This document shows, piece after piece, positions 1-6,025 of a stretch of 6,025 bases of DNA (position 1 is the first letter of the stretch; each line of letters begins with the position of its first letter). Source of the DNA: Alphaproteobacteria bacterium (GTDB lineage: Bacteria > Pseudomonadota > Alphaproteobacteria > Rhizobiales > Aestuariivirgaceae); assembly GCA_026400595.1 (NCBI GenBank), contig JAPLOT010000504.1, positions 1 to 6,025 on the forward strand. The letters are read 5' to 3'. The notes under the pieces were generated by a model. That model was not told the origin of the DNA and did no database searches. It worked only from the letters and a program-made list of their open reading frames with translations. A program made the translations under genes and the position numbers.

Positions 1-351
1 GCGCGGGCTGAACATCCGGTTGTAGTTCAGCTCCTGCGACAGGCCTTCGTAGAGCGAGCGGGCGAGCTCGTAGATGGCGATGGACGGGTCCTGCAGGTAG
101 TTGGAGCGGATGATGGTGGTGTTGCGCCCGGTGTTGCCGCCGCCGAGCCAGCCCTTCTCGACCACGGCGATGTTGGTCATCTTGTGGTTCTTGGCGAGGT
201 AGTAGGCCGTGGCCAGCCCGTGCCCGCCGGCGCCCACGATCACCGCGTCATACTCGGCCTTCGGCGTGGGCGAACGCCAGGCGCGCTCCCAATCCTTGTG
301 GTAGTTCATCGCGTTGCGCGCGAGCGAAAAGATGGAATAGCGCGGCTTCAT
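1..351 (-). CDS. soxB: Sarcosine oxidase beta subunit, N-terminal part (runs off the left edge)
   Basis: This is the large flavin-binding subunit of heterotetrameric sarcosine oxidase, a cytoplasmic enzyme that oxidatively demethylates sarcosine to glycine, passing the one-carbon unit to tetrahydrofolate and making H2O2. The visible 117 residues begin MKPRYSIFSLARNAM and include the dinucleotide-binding fold VIVGAGGHGLATAYYLA (residues 37-53), an acidic end of strand 2 at VVEKGWLGGG, and the family signature GRNTTIIRSNYL (residues 75-86). These are typical of the beta subunit rather than of monomeric sarcosine oxidase. The start is ATG at 351-349, with an AAGGAA Shine-Dalgarno on the minus strand (364-359) seven bases upstream. 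The family is about 415 residues long, so roughly 300 residues, including the histidine that binds FMN covalently, lie outside. It is transcribed divergently from the ccm operon and looks functionally unrelated to it. The soxDAG genes would be expected further left. Confidence 0.9.
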   Translation of the reverse strand, partial: MKPRYSIFSLARNAMNYHKDWERAWRSPTPKAEYDAVIVGAGGHGLATAYYLAKNHKMTNIAVVEKGWLGGGNTGRNTTIIRSNYLQDPSIAIYELARSLYEGLSQELNYNRMFSPR

Positions 352-377
352 GGATGCATTCCTTGCAGTTGACCGCT

Positions 378-406
378 ATCTAACAAATGGGGGCATAACC
401 AACCAA
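378..406 (-). promoter_or_regulatory. Weak candidate promoter for soxB
   Basis: Read on the minus strand, TTGGTT (406-401) and TTAGAT (383-378) are 17 bases apart and lie just upstream of the soxB ribosome binding site. The -35 match to TTGACA is moderate and the -10 match is only three of six. The TTGGTT unit occurs twice, overlapping (406-401 and 402-397). The spacing and location fit a promoter, but the elements alone do not prove one. Confidence 0.25.
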
Positions 407-453
407 GGGATTTCCGACGCCCAAATGCTGCCATGCGACAATGCGACCAGAAA

Positions 454-484
454 CTTGATCCGCAAGGTGAATTACATCTATGCC
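454..484 (+). promoter_or_regulatory. Weak candidate promoter for the ccmIEFH operon
   Basis: CTTGAT (454-459) and CTATGC (478-483) resemble the alphaproteobacterial housekeeping consensus (CTTGAC and CTATAT), separated by 18 bases. Transcription would start near 490 and leave a leader of about 20 bases before the ccmI start codon. Both hexamers are imperfect, so this is only a candidate. I saw no better plus-strand pair in 352-511. Confidence 0.3.
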
Positions 485-511
485 ATGTCCCGGAACAACA
501 CATAGCTCATC

Positions 512-1609
512 ATGATATGGCTTTTCTGCGCAGCGCTGACGCTTTTGGTTCTGGCCTTGCTCCTGTGGCCGGTGCTGCGGGGCGAGAGGGACGGCGATGC
601 CGCCGACCGCAGCGCCTATGACCGCACCGTGTTTCGCGACCAACTGGCCGAGCTCGAGCGCGACCTGTCGCGCGGCATGATCGGCGAGAAGGAGGCCGAA
701 GCGGCGCGCAACGAGATCTCGCGGCGCCTGATCGCGGCGGCGGAGCAGGGCGGCGGAACGCATGGCCGCCGCCTGCCCCTGGCGATCGCCATGGCCACGG
801 TGCTGATCGTGCCGGCGGTGGCCGTGCCGCTCTATCTGAAGGTCGGAAACCCGGCTCTTCCCGACGTGCCGCTGCAGGCCCGCATCGACAGGGCGGCCGA
901 AACCGGCGATTTCGATGCCCTGATTGCCAAGGTGGAGCGGCATCTCGCCGGCGCTCCCGGGGATGTGCAGGGCTGGCGGGTTCTGGCGCCCGCCTATCAG
1001 CGGGTCGAACGCTGGTCGGACGCCGCCAACGCCTATCAGAACATCATGAGGCTCACCAAGCCTGACGCCGAACTCCTGTCCAACTACGCCGAGATGCTGG
1101 TCTTCGCCGACAATGGCATGGTCTCGGCCGAGGCCCACAAGGCGGTGCGCGACGCGCTGGCGCTCGATCCCAAGATGCCCAAGGCGCGCTTCTTCGATGG
1201 CCTGGCGCTGAAGCAGGAGGGCAAGACGGCGGAGGCCAAGGCGTCCTTCGAGGCCTTCCTGGCCGAGTCGCCCGCCGATGCGCCCTGGCGAGCCATGCTG
1301 GAGGCCGAACTGCGCGACCTGGGCGCCAGGCCGCCGGCGCTGAGCCAGGAGCAGATGGATCAGGCCGCCGGCATGAGCAGCGAAGACCAGCAGGCGATGA
1401 TCCGCTCCATGGTCGACGGGCTGGACGAGCGCCTCAAGGCCGATGGCAATGATCTGGAGGGCTGGCTGCGTCTCATCCGCGCACGGAGCGTGCTGAACGA
1501 GGCGGACAAGGCCTCCGCCGCGTACAAGCAGGCAAGGACGCAGTTCAAGGACAATCCCGAGGCGCTTGCCGCACTCGACGGCCTTGCGCAGGAGTTGAAC
1601 ATCCAATGA
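512..1609 (+). CDS. ccmI: Cytochrome c maturation protein CcmI (CycH)
   Basis: CcmI is a membrane-anchored chaperone that binds the C-terminus of apocytochrome c and delivers it to the CcmF-CcmH heme ligation complex. The protein has 365 residues, a normal length for the family. It begins with a membrane helix (about residues 2-22), then a cytoplasmic loop with the family-typical stretch RDQLAELERDLSRGMIGEKE (residues 42-61). A second membrane helix follows (about 88-109). The large periplasmic part carries TPR-like helical pairs (about 153-256, with one more near 302-350), which form the apocytochrome-binding module. The ATG at 512 lacks a good Shine-Dalgarno (the nearest GGAA is 16 bases away), but it gives exactly the usual N-terminus of a membrane helix with almost no leader residues. 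It is the first gene of the operon, and its stop overlaps the ccmE start by four bases (ATGA at 1606-1609). Confidence 0.95.
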   Translation: MIWLFCAALTLLVLALLLWPVLRGERDGDAADRSAYDRTVFRDQLAELERDLSRGMIGEKEAEAARNEISRRLIAAAEQGGGTHGRRLPLAIAMATVLIVPAVAVPLYLKVGNPALPDVPLQARIDRAAETGDFDALIAKVERHLAGAPGDVQGWRVLAPAYQRVERWSDAANAYQNIMRLTKPDAELLSNYAEMLVFADNGMVSAEAHKAVRDALALDPKMPKARFFDGLALKQEGKTAEAKASFEAFLAESPADAPWRAMLEAELRDLGARPPALSQEQMDQAAGMSSEDQQAMIRSMVDGLDERLKADGNDLEGWLRLIRARSVLNEADKASAAYKQARTQFKDNPEALAALDGLAQELNIQ

Positions 1610-2052
1610 CCCGCAAGCAGAAGCGCCTGACACTCATCCTCGGCGGCCTCGCCATTCTCGGCCTTGCCGCCGGCCTTGTGCTCTATGCGCTCCGCGATAC
1701 CATCGTGTTCTTCCACACGCCAAGCGAGATCACCGAGAAGAAGGTGCCGGCCGGCCAGCGTATCCGCCTCGGCGGCATGGTCGAGGAAGGCAGCATCAGG
1801 AAGGAAAGCGGCACAGTGACAAGTTTCGTCGTCACCGATACGCTGGCCACGCTGAAGGTCACCTATGACGGCATTCTGCCCGATCTCTTCCGCGAAGGTC
1901 AGGGCGTGGTGGCCGAAGGCGTGGTTCAGCCCGACGGCATCTTCGTTGCCGATACGGTGCTGGCCAAGCATGACGAGAACTACATGCCGAAGGAACTGGC
2001 CGACAGCCTGAAGGAAAAGGGCGTGAAACTGGGCAAGGGAGCTGAGCAATGA
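1606..2052 (+). CDS. ccmE: Heme chaperone CcmE (CycJ)
   Basis: CcmE receives heme exported with the help of CcmABCD, holds it covalently, and hands it to CcmF for attachment to apocytochrome c in the periplasm. The 148-residue length is standard. A basic N-terminus (MTRKQKR) is followed by one membrane helix (about residues 8-28), and then a periplasmic OB-fold beta-barrel. The diagnostic heme-binding motif KHDENYMP (residues 121-128) is intact, with His122 as the covalent heme ligand and Tyr126 as the axial ligand, matching His130 and Tyr134 of the E. coli protein. A short charged, flexible C-terminal tail follows, as usual. The start ATG has AGGAG (1590-1594) 11 bases upstream and overlaps the ccmI stop. 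The stop in turn overlaps the next start as ATGA (2049-2052), so translation of the three genes is probably coupled. Confidence 0.97.
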   Translation: MTRKQKRLTLILGGLAILGLAAGLVLYALRDTIVFFHTPSEITEKKVPAGQRIRLGGMVEEGSIRKESGTVTSFVVTDTLATLKVTYDGILPDLFREGQGVVAEGVVQPDGIFVADTVLAKHDENYMPKELADSLKEKGVKLGKGAEQ

Positions 2053-3326
2053 TCGCCGAACTGGGCCATTTCGCGCTGATGCTGGCCACCGGCGTGGCGG
2101 TGTTCCAGTTTCTGGTTCCGCTCTATGGCGCCCAGCGCGGCGACCGCATGCTGATGCGCAGCGCAGCGCCGGCGGCATTGCTGCAGGTCTTTCTCATCGG
2201 CATCTCCTTCATCGCCCTGACCCATGCCTATGTCGTCTCGGATTTCTCGGTGCTCAACGTGGCCGAGAACTCGCATTCGGCAAAGCCGCTGATTTACAAG
2301 ATTTCCGGCGTGTGGGGGAATCACGAGGGGTCGATGGTGCTGTGGGTACTGATCCTCGCCGTCTTCGGCGCCGCCGTCGCGGTCTTCGGCGACAACCTCC
2401 CGCTGGAACTCAAGTCGCGTGTCCTTGCCGTGCAGGGATCGGTGGGTCTTGCCTTCCTGCTCTTCCTGGTGCTGACCTCGAACCCCTTTGCGCGGCTCGA
2501 TCCGCCGCCCATCGAGGGCAATGGACTCAATCCCATCCTGCAGGATCCCGCACTCGCCTTCCATCCGCCCTTCCTCTACGCCGGCTATGTGGGCCTCTCC
2601 ATCGCCTTCTCCTTCGCCGTCGCCGCGCTGATCGAAGGCCGCGTCGACGCCGCCTGGGCGCGCTGGGTCAGGCCCTGGACGCTGGCGGCATGGATGTTCC
2701 TCACCGTCGGCATCGCGATGGGCTCGTGGTGGGCCTACTATGAGTTGGGCTGGGGCGGCTGGTGGTTCTGGGACCCGGTGGAGAATGCCAGCTTCATGCC
2801 CTGGCTCGTCGCCACCGCACTGATCCATTCGGCGATCGTGGTGGAAAAGCGCAATGCGCTGAAGATCTGGACGGTGCTGCTGTCGATCCTCGCCTTTTCG
2901 CTTTCACTGGTCGGCACATTTCTGGTGCGCTCGGGCGTGCTGACCTCCGTTCATGCCTTTGCCGTCGATCCGGAACGCGGCGCCTTCATCCTTCTCATCC
3001 TGATGATCTTCATCGGCGGTGCGCTGGCGCTCTTTGCCTGGCGCGCCCAGACGCTCAAGGCCGGCGGCCTTTTCGCGCCGGTGAGCCGTGAAGGCGGGCT
3101 GGTGGCCAACAACCTGCTGCTCTGCGTGTCCTGCCTTGCGGTCTTCGTCGGTACGCTTTATCCGCTCGCGCTCGAGACCTGGAACGGCAGCAAGATCTCG
3201 GTCGGCCCACCCTACTTCGACAGCGTCTTCGTGCCGGTCATGACGCCGCTGACGCATGGTGCTGGCCCATGGCGGGATGGGGATCATGGTGATGGGCATC
3301 ATCGCCATTTCGCTCTGGAAGGTTGA
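2049..3326 (+). CDS. ccmF: CcmF N-terminal reading frame, truncated (425 codons)
   Basis: This is the part of the broken ccmF that would actually be translated from its own start, an ATG in the ATGA overlap with ccmE and with a purine-rich AAGGGAG-like stretch upstream. Residues 1 to about 401 match CcmF from end to end. They include conserved NHEGS (91-95), FHPPFLYAGY with the first periplasmic heme-ligand histidine (His172), the WWD heme-handling signature WGGWWFWDPVENASFMPWL (235-253), ALIH with transmembrane His260, and the second periplasmic histidine, His302, in SVHAFAVDP. These match His173, His261 and His303 of E. coli. After VMTPL the frame enters unrelated sequence. The last 24 residues are rich in Gly, His and Asp and are an out-of-frame reading of the next ccmF segment. 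The product lacks the late membrane helices, the fourth heme-ligand histidine and the C-terminal periplasmic domain, so heme ligation by it is unlikely. Confidence 0.75.
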   Translation: MIAELGHFALMLATGVAVFQFLVPLYGAQRGDRMLMRSAAPAALLQVFLIGISFIALTHAYVVSDFSVLNVAENSHSAKPLIYKISGVWGNHEGSMVLWVLILAVFGAAVAVFGDNLPLELKSRVLAVQGSVGLAFLLFLVLTSNPFARLDPPPIEGNGLNPILQDPALAFHPPFLYAGYVGLSIAFSFAVAALIEGRVDAAWARWVRPWTLAAWMFLTVGIAMGSWWAYYELGWGGWWFWDPVENASFMPWLVATALIHSAIVVEKRNALKIWTVLLSILAFSLSLVGTFLVRSGVLTSVHAFAVDPERGAFILLILMIFIGGALALFAWRAQTLKAGGLFAPVSREGGLVANNLLLCVSCLAVFVGTLYPLALETWNGSKISVGPPYFDSVFVPVMTPLTHGAGPWRDGDHGDGHHRHFALEG

Positions 3327-3531
3327 AGTGATCGTGGCGATGAAGCCGGGCGAGACGGCCGATGTCGCCGGCTATGCGGTGACCTTCAAGGGCGAGACGC
3401 CGCTGACCGGTCCCAACTACACCGGGCTTGCCGGCCAGTTCGACGTGACCCGCAACGGGCAGGACGTGGCGCGGCTGGTTTCGGAGAAGCGCAACTTCAA
3501 GCCCTCCGGCATGCCGACCATGCAGCGCTGA
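3256..3531 (+). pseudogene. Middle fragment of ccmF in a shifted frame (91 codons)
   Basis: Reading from ATG 3256 gives MVLAHGGMGIMVMGIIAISL, the late CcmF membrane helix holding the fourth heme-ligand histidine (His5 here, equivalent to His491 of E. coli). The periplasmic segment follows, with AMKPGETADVAGY (28-40), the conserved GPNY (52-55) and VSEKRNFKPSGMPT (75-88). In E. coli CcmF this block continues into TEAAI and about 40 further residues before the last membrane helix. Here it stops at TGA 3529-3531. It is in frame +1 relative to upstream ccmF. There is an in-frame stop (3250-3252) just before it and no convincing ribosome binding site, so it is probably a relic of ccmF rather than a separate gene. 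A split ccmF, as in plant mitochondria, seems unlikely because whole segments are missing rather than merely separated. Confidence 0.75.
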
Positions 3532-3629
3532 TGTTCCTGGGCGGCTGCTTCTCGCTGGCCGACCGCCGATACCGCGTCGGTGCGCCGCGCCCCAGTGCCG
3601 CACCCGGCAAGGCCGTGGCAGCGGAATGA
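3522..3629 (+). pseudogene. C-terminal remnant of ccmF
   Basis: In the original ccmF frame this stretch reads AALMFLGGCFSLADRRYRVG and continues about 16 residues to TGA 3627-3629. It matches the end of CcmF: the outer part of the last membrane helix, then the DRRYR signature and a short variable tail. The front of that helix and the preceding periplasmic strand are missing. The stop overlaps the ccmH start by four bases, so in an intact operon translation of ccmH would be coupled to ccmF. With ccmF stopping at 3326, about 300 bases upstream, that coupling would be lost, and ccmH translation could suffer. Confidence 0.7.
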
Positions 3630-4075
3630 GGCGGCTGACGGCAATCCTCTTGCTGCTCTTGCTGGCGGTTGCGCCGGCCCGGGCGCTGGAACCGCAGGAA
3701 CTGCTGCCGGACCCGGCACTCGAGGCGCGGGCCCGGGCGCTGTCGGCGCAGCTGCGCTGTCTCGTCTGCCAGAACCAGTCGATCGACGATTCCGATGCGC
3801 CGCTGGCCAGGGACCTGCGCAGCCTCATCCGCGAGCATCTGCAGAAAGGCGAGAGCGATTCCCAGATCATGGACTACGTGGTGGAACGCTACGGCGACTT
3901 CGTGCTGCTGAAGCCGCGGCTTTCCGCGCAGACGCTGGTGCTCTGGGGCACGCCCTTCATCGTGCTGGTCGTAGCCGCCGGCATGCTGCTGCTGCGCCGC
4001 CGCGGCCAGTCCGCCGCGCCGGAACGCCCGCTCAGCGAGGCCGAACGCCAGGCGCTGAAGAAGGCCCTGGAATAG
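3626..4075 (+). CDS. ccmH: Cytochrome c maturation protein CcmH (CycL)
   Basis: CcmH is a membrane-anchored thiol-disulfide protein facing the periplasm. It reduces or holds the CXXCH cysteines of apocytochrome c so that CcmF can attach heme. The 149-residue length fits the short form (CycL, the N-terminal half of E. coli CcmH); the TPR half is supplied here by the separate ccmI gene. A cleavable signal peptide is visible (about residues 1-20, ending APARA). The catalytic motif LRCLVCQNQSI gives Cys45 and Cys48, followed by the family pattern DSDAPLARDLR. RYGDFVLLKP (88-97) precedes a membrane helix (about 105-123) and a short basic cytoplasmic tail. The start ATG lies in the ATGA overlap with the end of ccmF and has no strong Shine-Dalgarno of its own, which suggests dependence on translational coupling. 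The gene itself is intact although ccmF is broken. Confidence 0.97.
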   Translation: MRRLTAILLLLLLAVAPARALEPQELLPDPALEARARALSAQLRCLVCQNQSIDDSDAPLARDLRSLIREHLQKGESDSQIMDYVVERYGDFVLLKPRLSAQTLVLWGTPFIVLVVAAGMLLLRRRGQSAAPERPLSEAERQALKKALE

Positions 4076-4096
4076 CGCCAGCCTCATTACCAAAGA

Positions 4097-4125
4097 TTCA
4101 CCTGGTCGAAATGCCATTGTAAGGT
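4097..4125 (+). promoter_or_regulatory. Weak candidate promoter for degP
   Basis: The 104-base gap between ccmH and degP contains TTCACC (4097-4102) and TAAGGT (4120-4125), 17 bases apart, in a position suited to driving degP with a leader of about 50 bases. The -35 matches TTGACA at four of six positions and the -10 matches at three, so support is weak. DegP genes are often under stress sigma factors. A CCTATCTTCC stretch (4132-4141) resembles a heat-shock -10 element, but I see no matching CTTG box at the right distance. Confidence 0.22.
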
Positions 4126-4166
4126 GGCGGACCTATCTTCCTCCTCATTGGAAACTTACCAGTGAT

Positions 4167-4172
4167 GGAGAA
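4167..4172 (+). promoter_or_regulatory. Ribosome binding site that fixes the degP start
   Basis: GGAGAA lies seven bases before ATG 4180. An in-frame GTG at 4162 and ATG at 4165 would lie upstream of or against this site and have no Shine-Dalgarno of their own. I therefore place the start at 4180, which also gives a cleaner signal peptide (MTNILTRARPRLLAS). Confidence 0.7.
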
Positions 4173-4179
4173 CGACCGA

Positions 4180-5640
<1,461 letters not shown>

Positions 5641-5651
5641 CACGAGTAACT

Positions 5652-5696
5652 GATACGCGAGCCATCCCCCCCAAGCCCCGCTCGAGTTCGCGTATC
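5652..5696 (+). repeat. Perfect 9-base inverted repeat after degP
   Basis: GATACGCGA (5652-5660) is repeated exactly as its reverse complement TCGCGTATC (5688-5696), with a 27-base C-rich spacer. One wobble and one Watson-Crick pair can extend the stem inward. No T-run follows, so it is a poor intrinsic terminator by itself. It could be an mRNA 3'-end stabilising hairpin for degP, part of a leader RNA for the next gene, or a protein-binding site. Confidence 0.5.
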
Positions 5697-5702
5697 TGTC
5701 CC

Positions 5703-5758
5703 GCGGAGGCTGGACCCTCATCCGGTTCCTTGAGGTGATCCAGTCTCCGCCCCCTTTT
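5703..5758 (+). terminator. Strong hairpin with T-tract, candidate intrinsic terminator or attenuator
   Basis: The 12-base arm 5703-5714 (GCGGAGGCTGGA) pairs with 5739-5750 (TCCAGTCTCCGC), with one G-T wobble and no mismatch. After a small internal loop, CCTCA (5716-5720) pairs with TGAGG (5731-5735), leaving a 10-base loop. CCCC and then TTTT (5755-5758) follow. This is the shape of a rho-independent terminator for degP, although the T-tract is short and set back by four C. It ends only 15 bases before the start codon of the next gene, so it may instead act as an attenuator or leader structure for the response regulator. Confidence 0.6.
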
Positions 5759-5759
5759 C

Positions 5760-5764
5760 AGGAG
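5760..5764 (+). promoter_or_regulatory. Ribosome binding site that fixes the response regulator start
   Basis: AGGAG lies nine bases before ATG 5774. The alternative in-frame ATG at 5834, which would give the usual compact receiver N-terminus (MRILVIEDD), has no purine-rich site upstream. The site begins one base after the T-tract of the hairpin. Confidence 0.65.
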
Positions 5765-5773
5765 CCCCGGAAC

Positions 5774-6025
5774 ATGCAAGCTATGGACTTCGAATTCAAA
5801 TCAGTCGACGCCACAGGTTCAGTCCGCCCGTCCATGCGTATTCTCGTGATCGAAGACGACAAGGAAGCGGCGAACTGGCTGATCAAGGGCCTGAGCGAGA
5901 GCGGTCATGTGGCCGATCATGCGGCCGATGGCGAGCAGGGCCTGAACATGGCATCCGAGGGCCTCTATGACGTGCTGATCGTCGACCGCATGCTGCCCAA
6001 GCTGGACGGTCTAGGCATCATCCGC
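5774..6025 (+). CDS. OmpR-type response regulator, receiver domain (runs off the right edge)
   Basis: The 84 visible codons encode the first part of a CheY-like receiver domain, the phosphorylated input half of a two-component transcription regulator. After a 20-residue extension, MRILVIEDD supplies the acidic pocket (Glu27, Asp28 and Asp29). Asp71 in VLIVDRMLPKLDGL is the expected phospho-acceptor, at the end of strand 3. The MLPKLDGL sequence is typical of the OmpR/PhoB subfamily, so a winged-helix DNA-binding domain is expected beyond the edge and a sensor histidine kinase gene probably follows it. In rhizobial genomes a regulator-kinase pair commonly sits directly after degP, which fits an envelope or metal-stress role, but the signal cannot be read from this sequence. 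Start 5774 is chosen for its AGGAG site; M21 (5834) is the alternative. No gene symbol is justified. Confidence 0.92.
   Translation, partial: MQAMDFEFKSVDATGSVRPSMRILVIEDDKEAANWLIKGLSESGHVADHAADGEQGLNMASEGLYDVLIVDRMLPKLDGLGIIR

Larger units (their letters stand above)
2049..3629 (+). pseudogene. ccmF: Heme lyase CcmF (CycK), disrupted by two internal deletions
   Basis: CcmF is the multi-pass inner-membrane heme lyase that, with CcmH and CcmI, transfers heme from CcmE to the CXXCH cysteines of apocytochrome c. The family is normally about 650 residues in one frame. Here three pieces of it lie in order but not in one frame. The N-terminal part is at 2049 to about 3251, the segment starting MVLAHGG is at 3256 to about 3520 in the +1 frame, and the C-terminal tail (ALMFLGGCFSLADRRYR) is at about 3522-3629, back in the original frame. 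Against the E. coli protein as I remember it, about 80 residues are missing at the first break and about 45 at the second. Adding these back gives close to 650. The reading frame ends prematurely at 3326. The tail still ends in TGA overlapping the ccmH start (ATGA at 3626-3629), as expected of an originally intact operon. A sequencing or assembly error is a serious alternative to a real pseudogene. Confidence 0.85.

Noticed and set aside
380..1633. A 417-codon open frame on the minus strand, antisense to ccmI.
   Set aside because: It mirrors ccmI codons and its low-complexity translation shows no family features. CcmI on the plus strand has the expected length, membrane helices and operon overlap.
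3255..3291. Repeated CATGGTG (3255-3261 and 3285-3291) as a cause of the first ccmF deletion.
   Set aside because: Both copies lie in sequence that reads as normal CcmF (MVLAHGG and IMVMG), so they do not bracket the missing block.
3256..3531. A separate small gene or a natural split CcmF (as in plant mitochondria).
   Set aside because: It has no ribosome binding site, and blocks of CcmF are missing on both sides of it. A natural split would keep all segments. It is treated as a ccmF fragment.
4099..4126. CACCT/AGGTG inverted repeat in the ccmH-degP gap as a terminator for the ccm operon.
   Set aside because: The stem is only 5 bases with an 18-base loop and no following T-run, so chance is a sufficient explanation.
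4162..4179. GTG 4162 or ATG 4165 as the degP start.
   Set aside because: They have no Shine-Dalgarno upstream, and they place the GGAGAA site inside the coding region. ATG 4180 has ideal spacing to it.
5769..5794. GGAAC followed after 17 bases by CGAA, resembling an EcfG general-stress promoter (GGAAC-N16/17-CGTT) that would start transcription before the alternative regulator start at 5834.
   Set aside because: The -10 half differs at two of four bases, and the -35 overlaps the leader of a well-formed translation start at 5774. It is too weak to annotate.

Overview
The window looks like chromosomal DNA of a high-GC alphaproteobacterium, most likely of the order Hyphomicrobiales (rhizobia and relatives). 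The main reason is the gene order: a four-gene cytochrome c maturation operon (ccmI-ccmE-ccmF-ccmH, called cycHJKL in rhizobia), then a DegP-type periplasmic protease, then an OmpR-type response regulator. I know this order from rhizobial genomes. The assignment rests on gene order and protein character, not on a database search.

Layout: (1) 1-351, minus strand: the N-terminal 117 codons of the beta subunit of heterotetrameric sarcosine oxidase, running off the left edge. (2) 352-511: a divergent intergenic region with weak promoter-like elements on both strands. (3) 512-4075, plus strand: ccmI, ccmE, ccmF and ccmH, each joined to the next by a 4-base ATGA stop/start overlap. (4) 4076-4179: a short gap, then degP (4180-5640). 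(5) 5641-5773: a gap with two inverted repeats, the second a strong terminator-like hairpin. (6) 5774 to the right edge: the receiver domain of a response regulator. No gene-free stretch reaches 300 bases.

The Ccm proteins of this operon carry out the late, periplasmic steps of c-type cytochrome assembly. CcmE carries heme covalently, CcmF ligates it to apocytochrome, CcmH handles the thiols of the CXXCH motif, and CcmI presents the apocytochrome. The early genes (ccmABCD) and the thioredoxin ccmG are not in this window and would have to be elsewhere. DegP handles periplasmic protein quality control. The downstream two-component system is often linked to degP in these bacteria.

The main anomaly is ccmF. 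Its reading frame is correct up to about codon 401 and then breaks. The family's later segments reappear in another frame (3256-about 3520) and then back in the original frame (about 3522-3629), but two blocks of family sequence are missing, roughly 80 and roughly 45 residues. As written, the gene cannot make an intact CcmF, while every neighbour is intact. This is either a real double-deletion pseudogene, which should abolish c-type cytochrome assembly unless another copy exists, or a sequence/assembly error. I see no mobile element, CRISPR array, RNA gene or clearly novel system. The other item worth attention is the degP-regulator gap, where a terminator-like hairpin ends 15 bases before the regulator's start codon.
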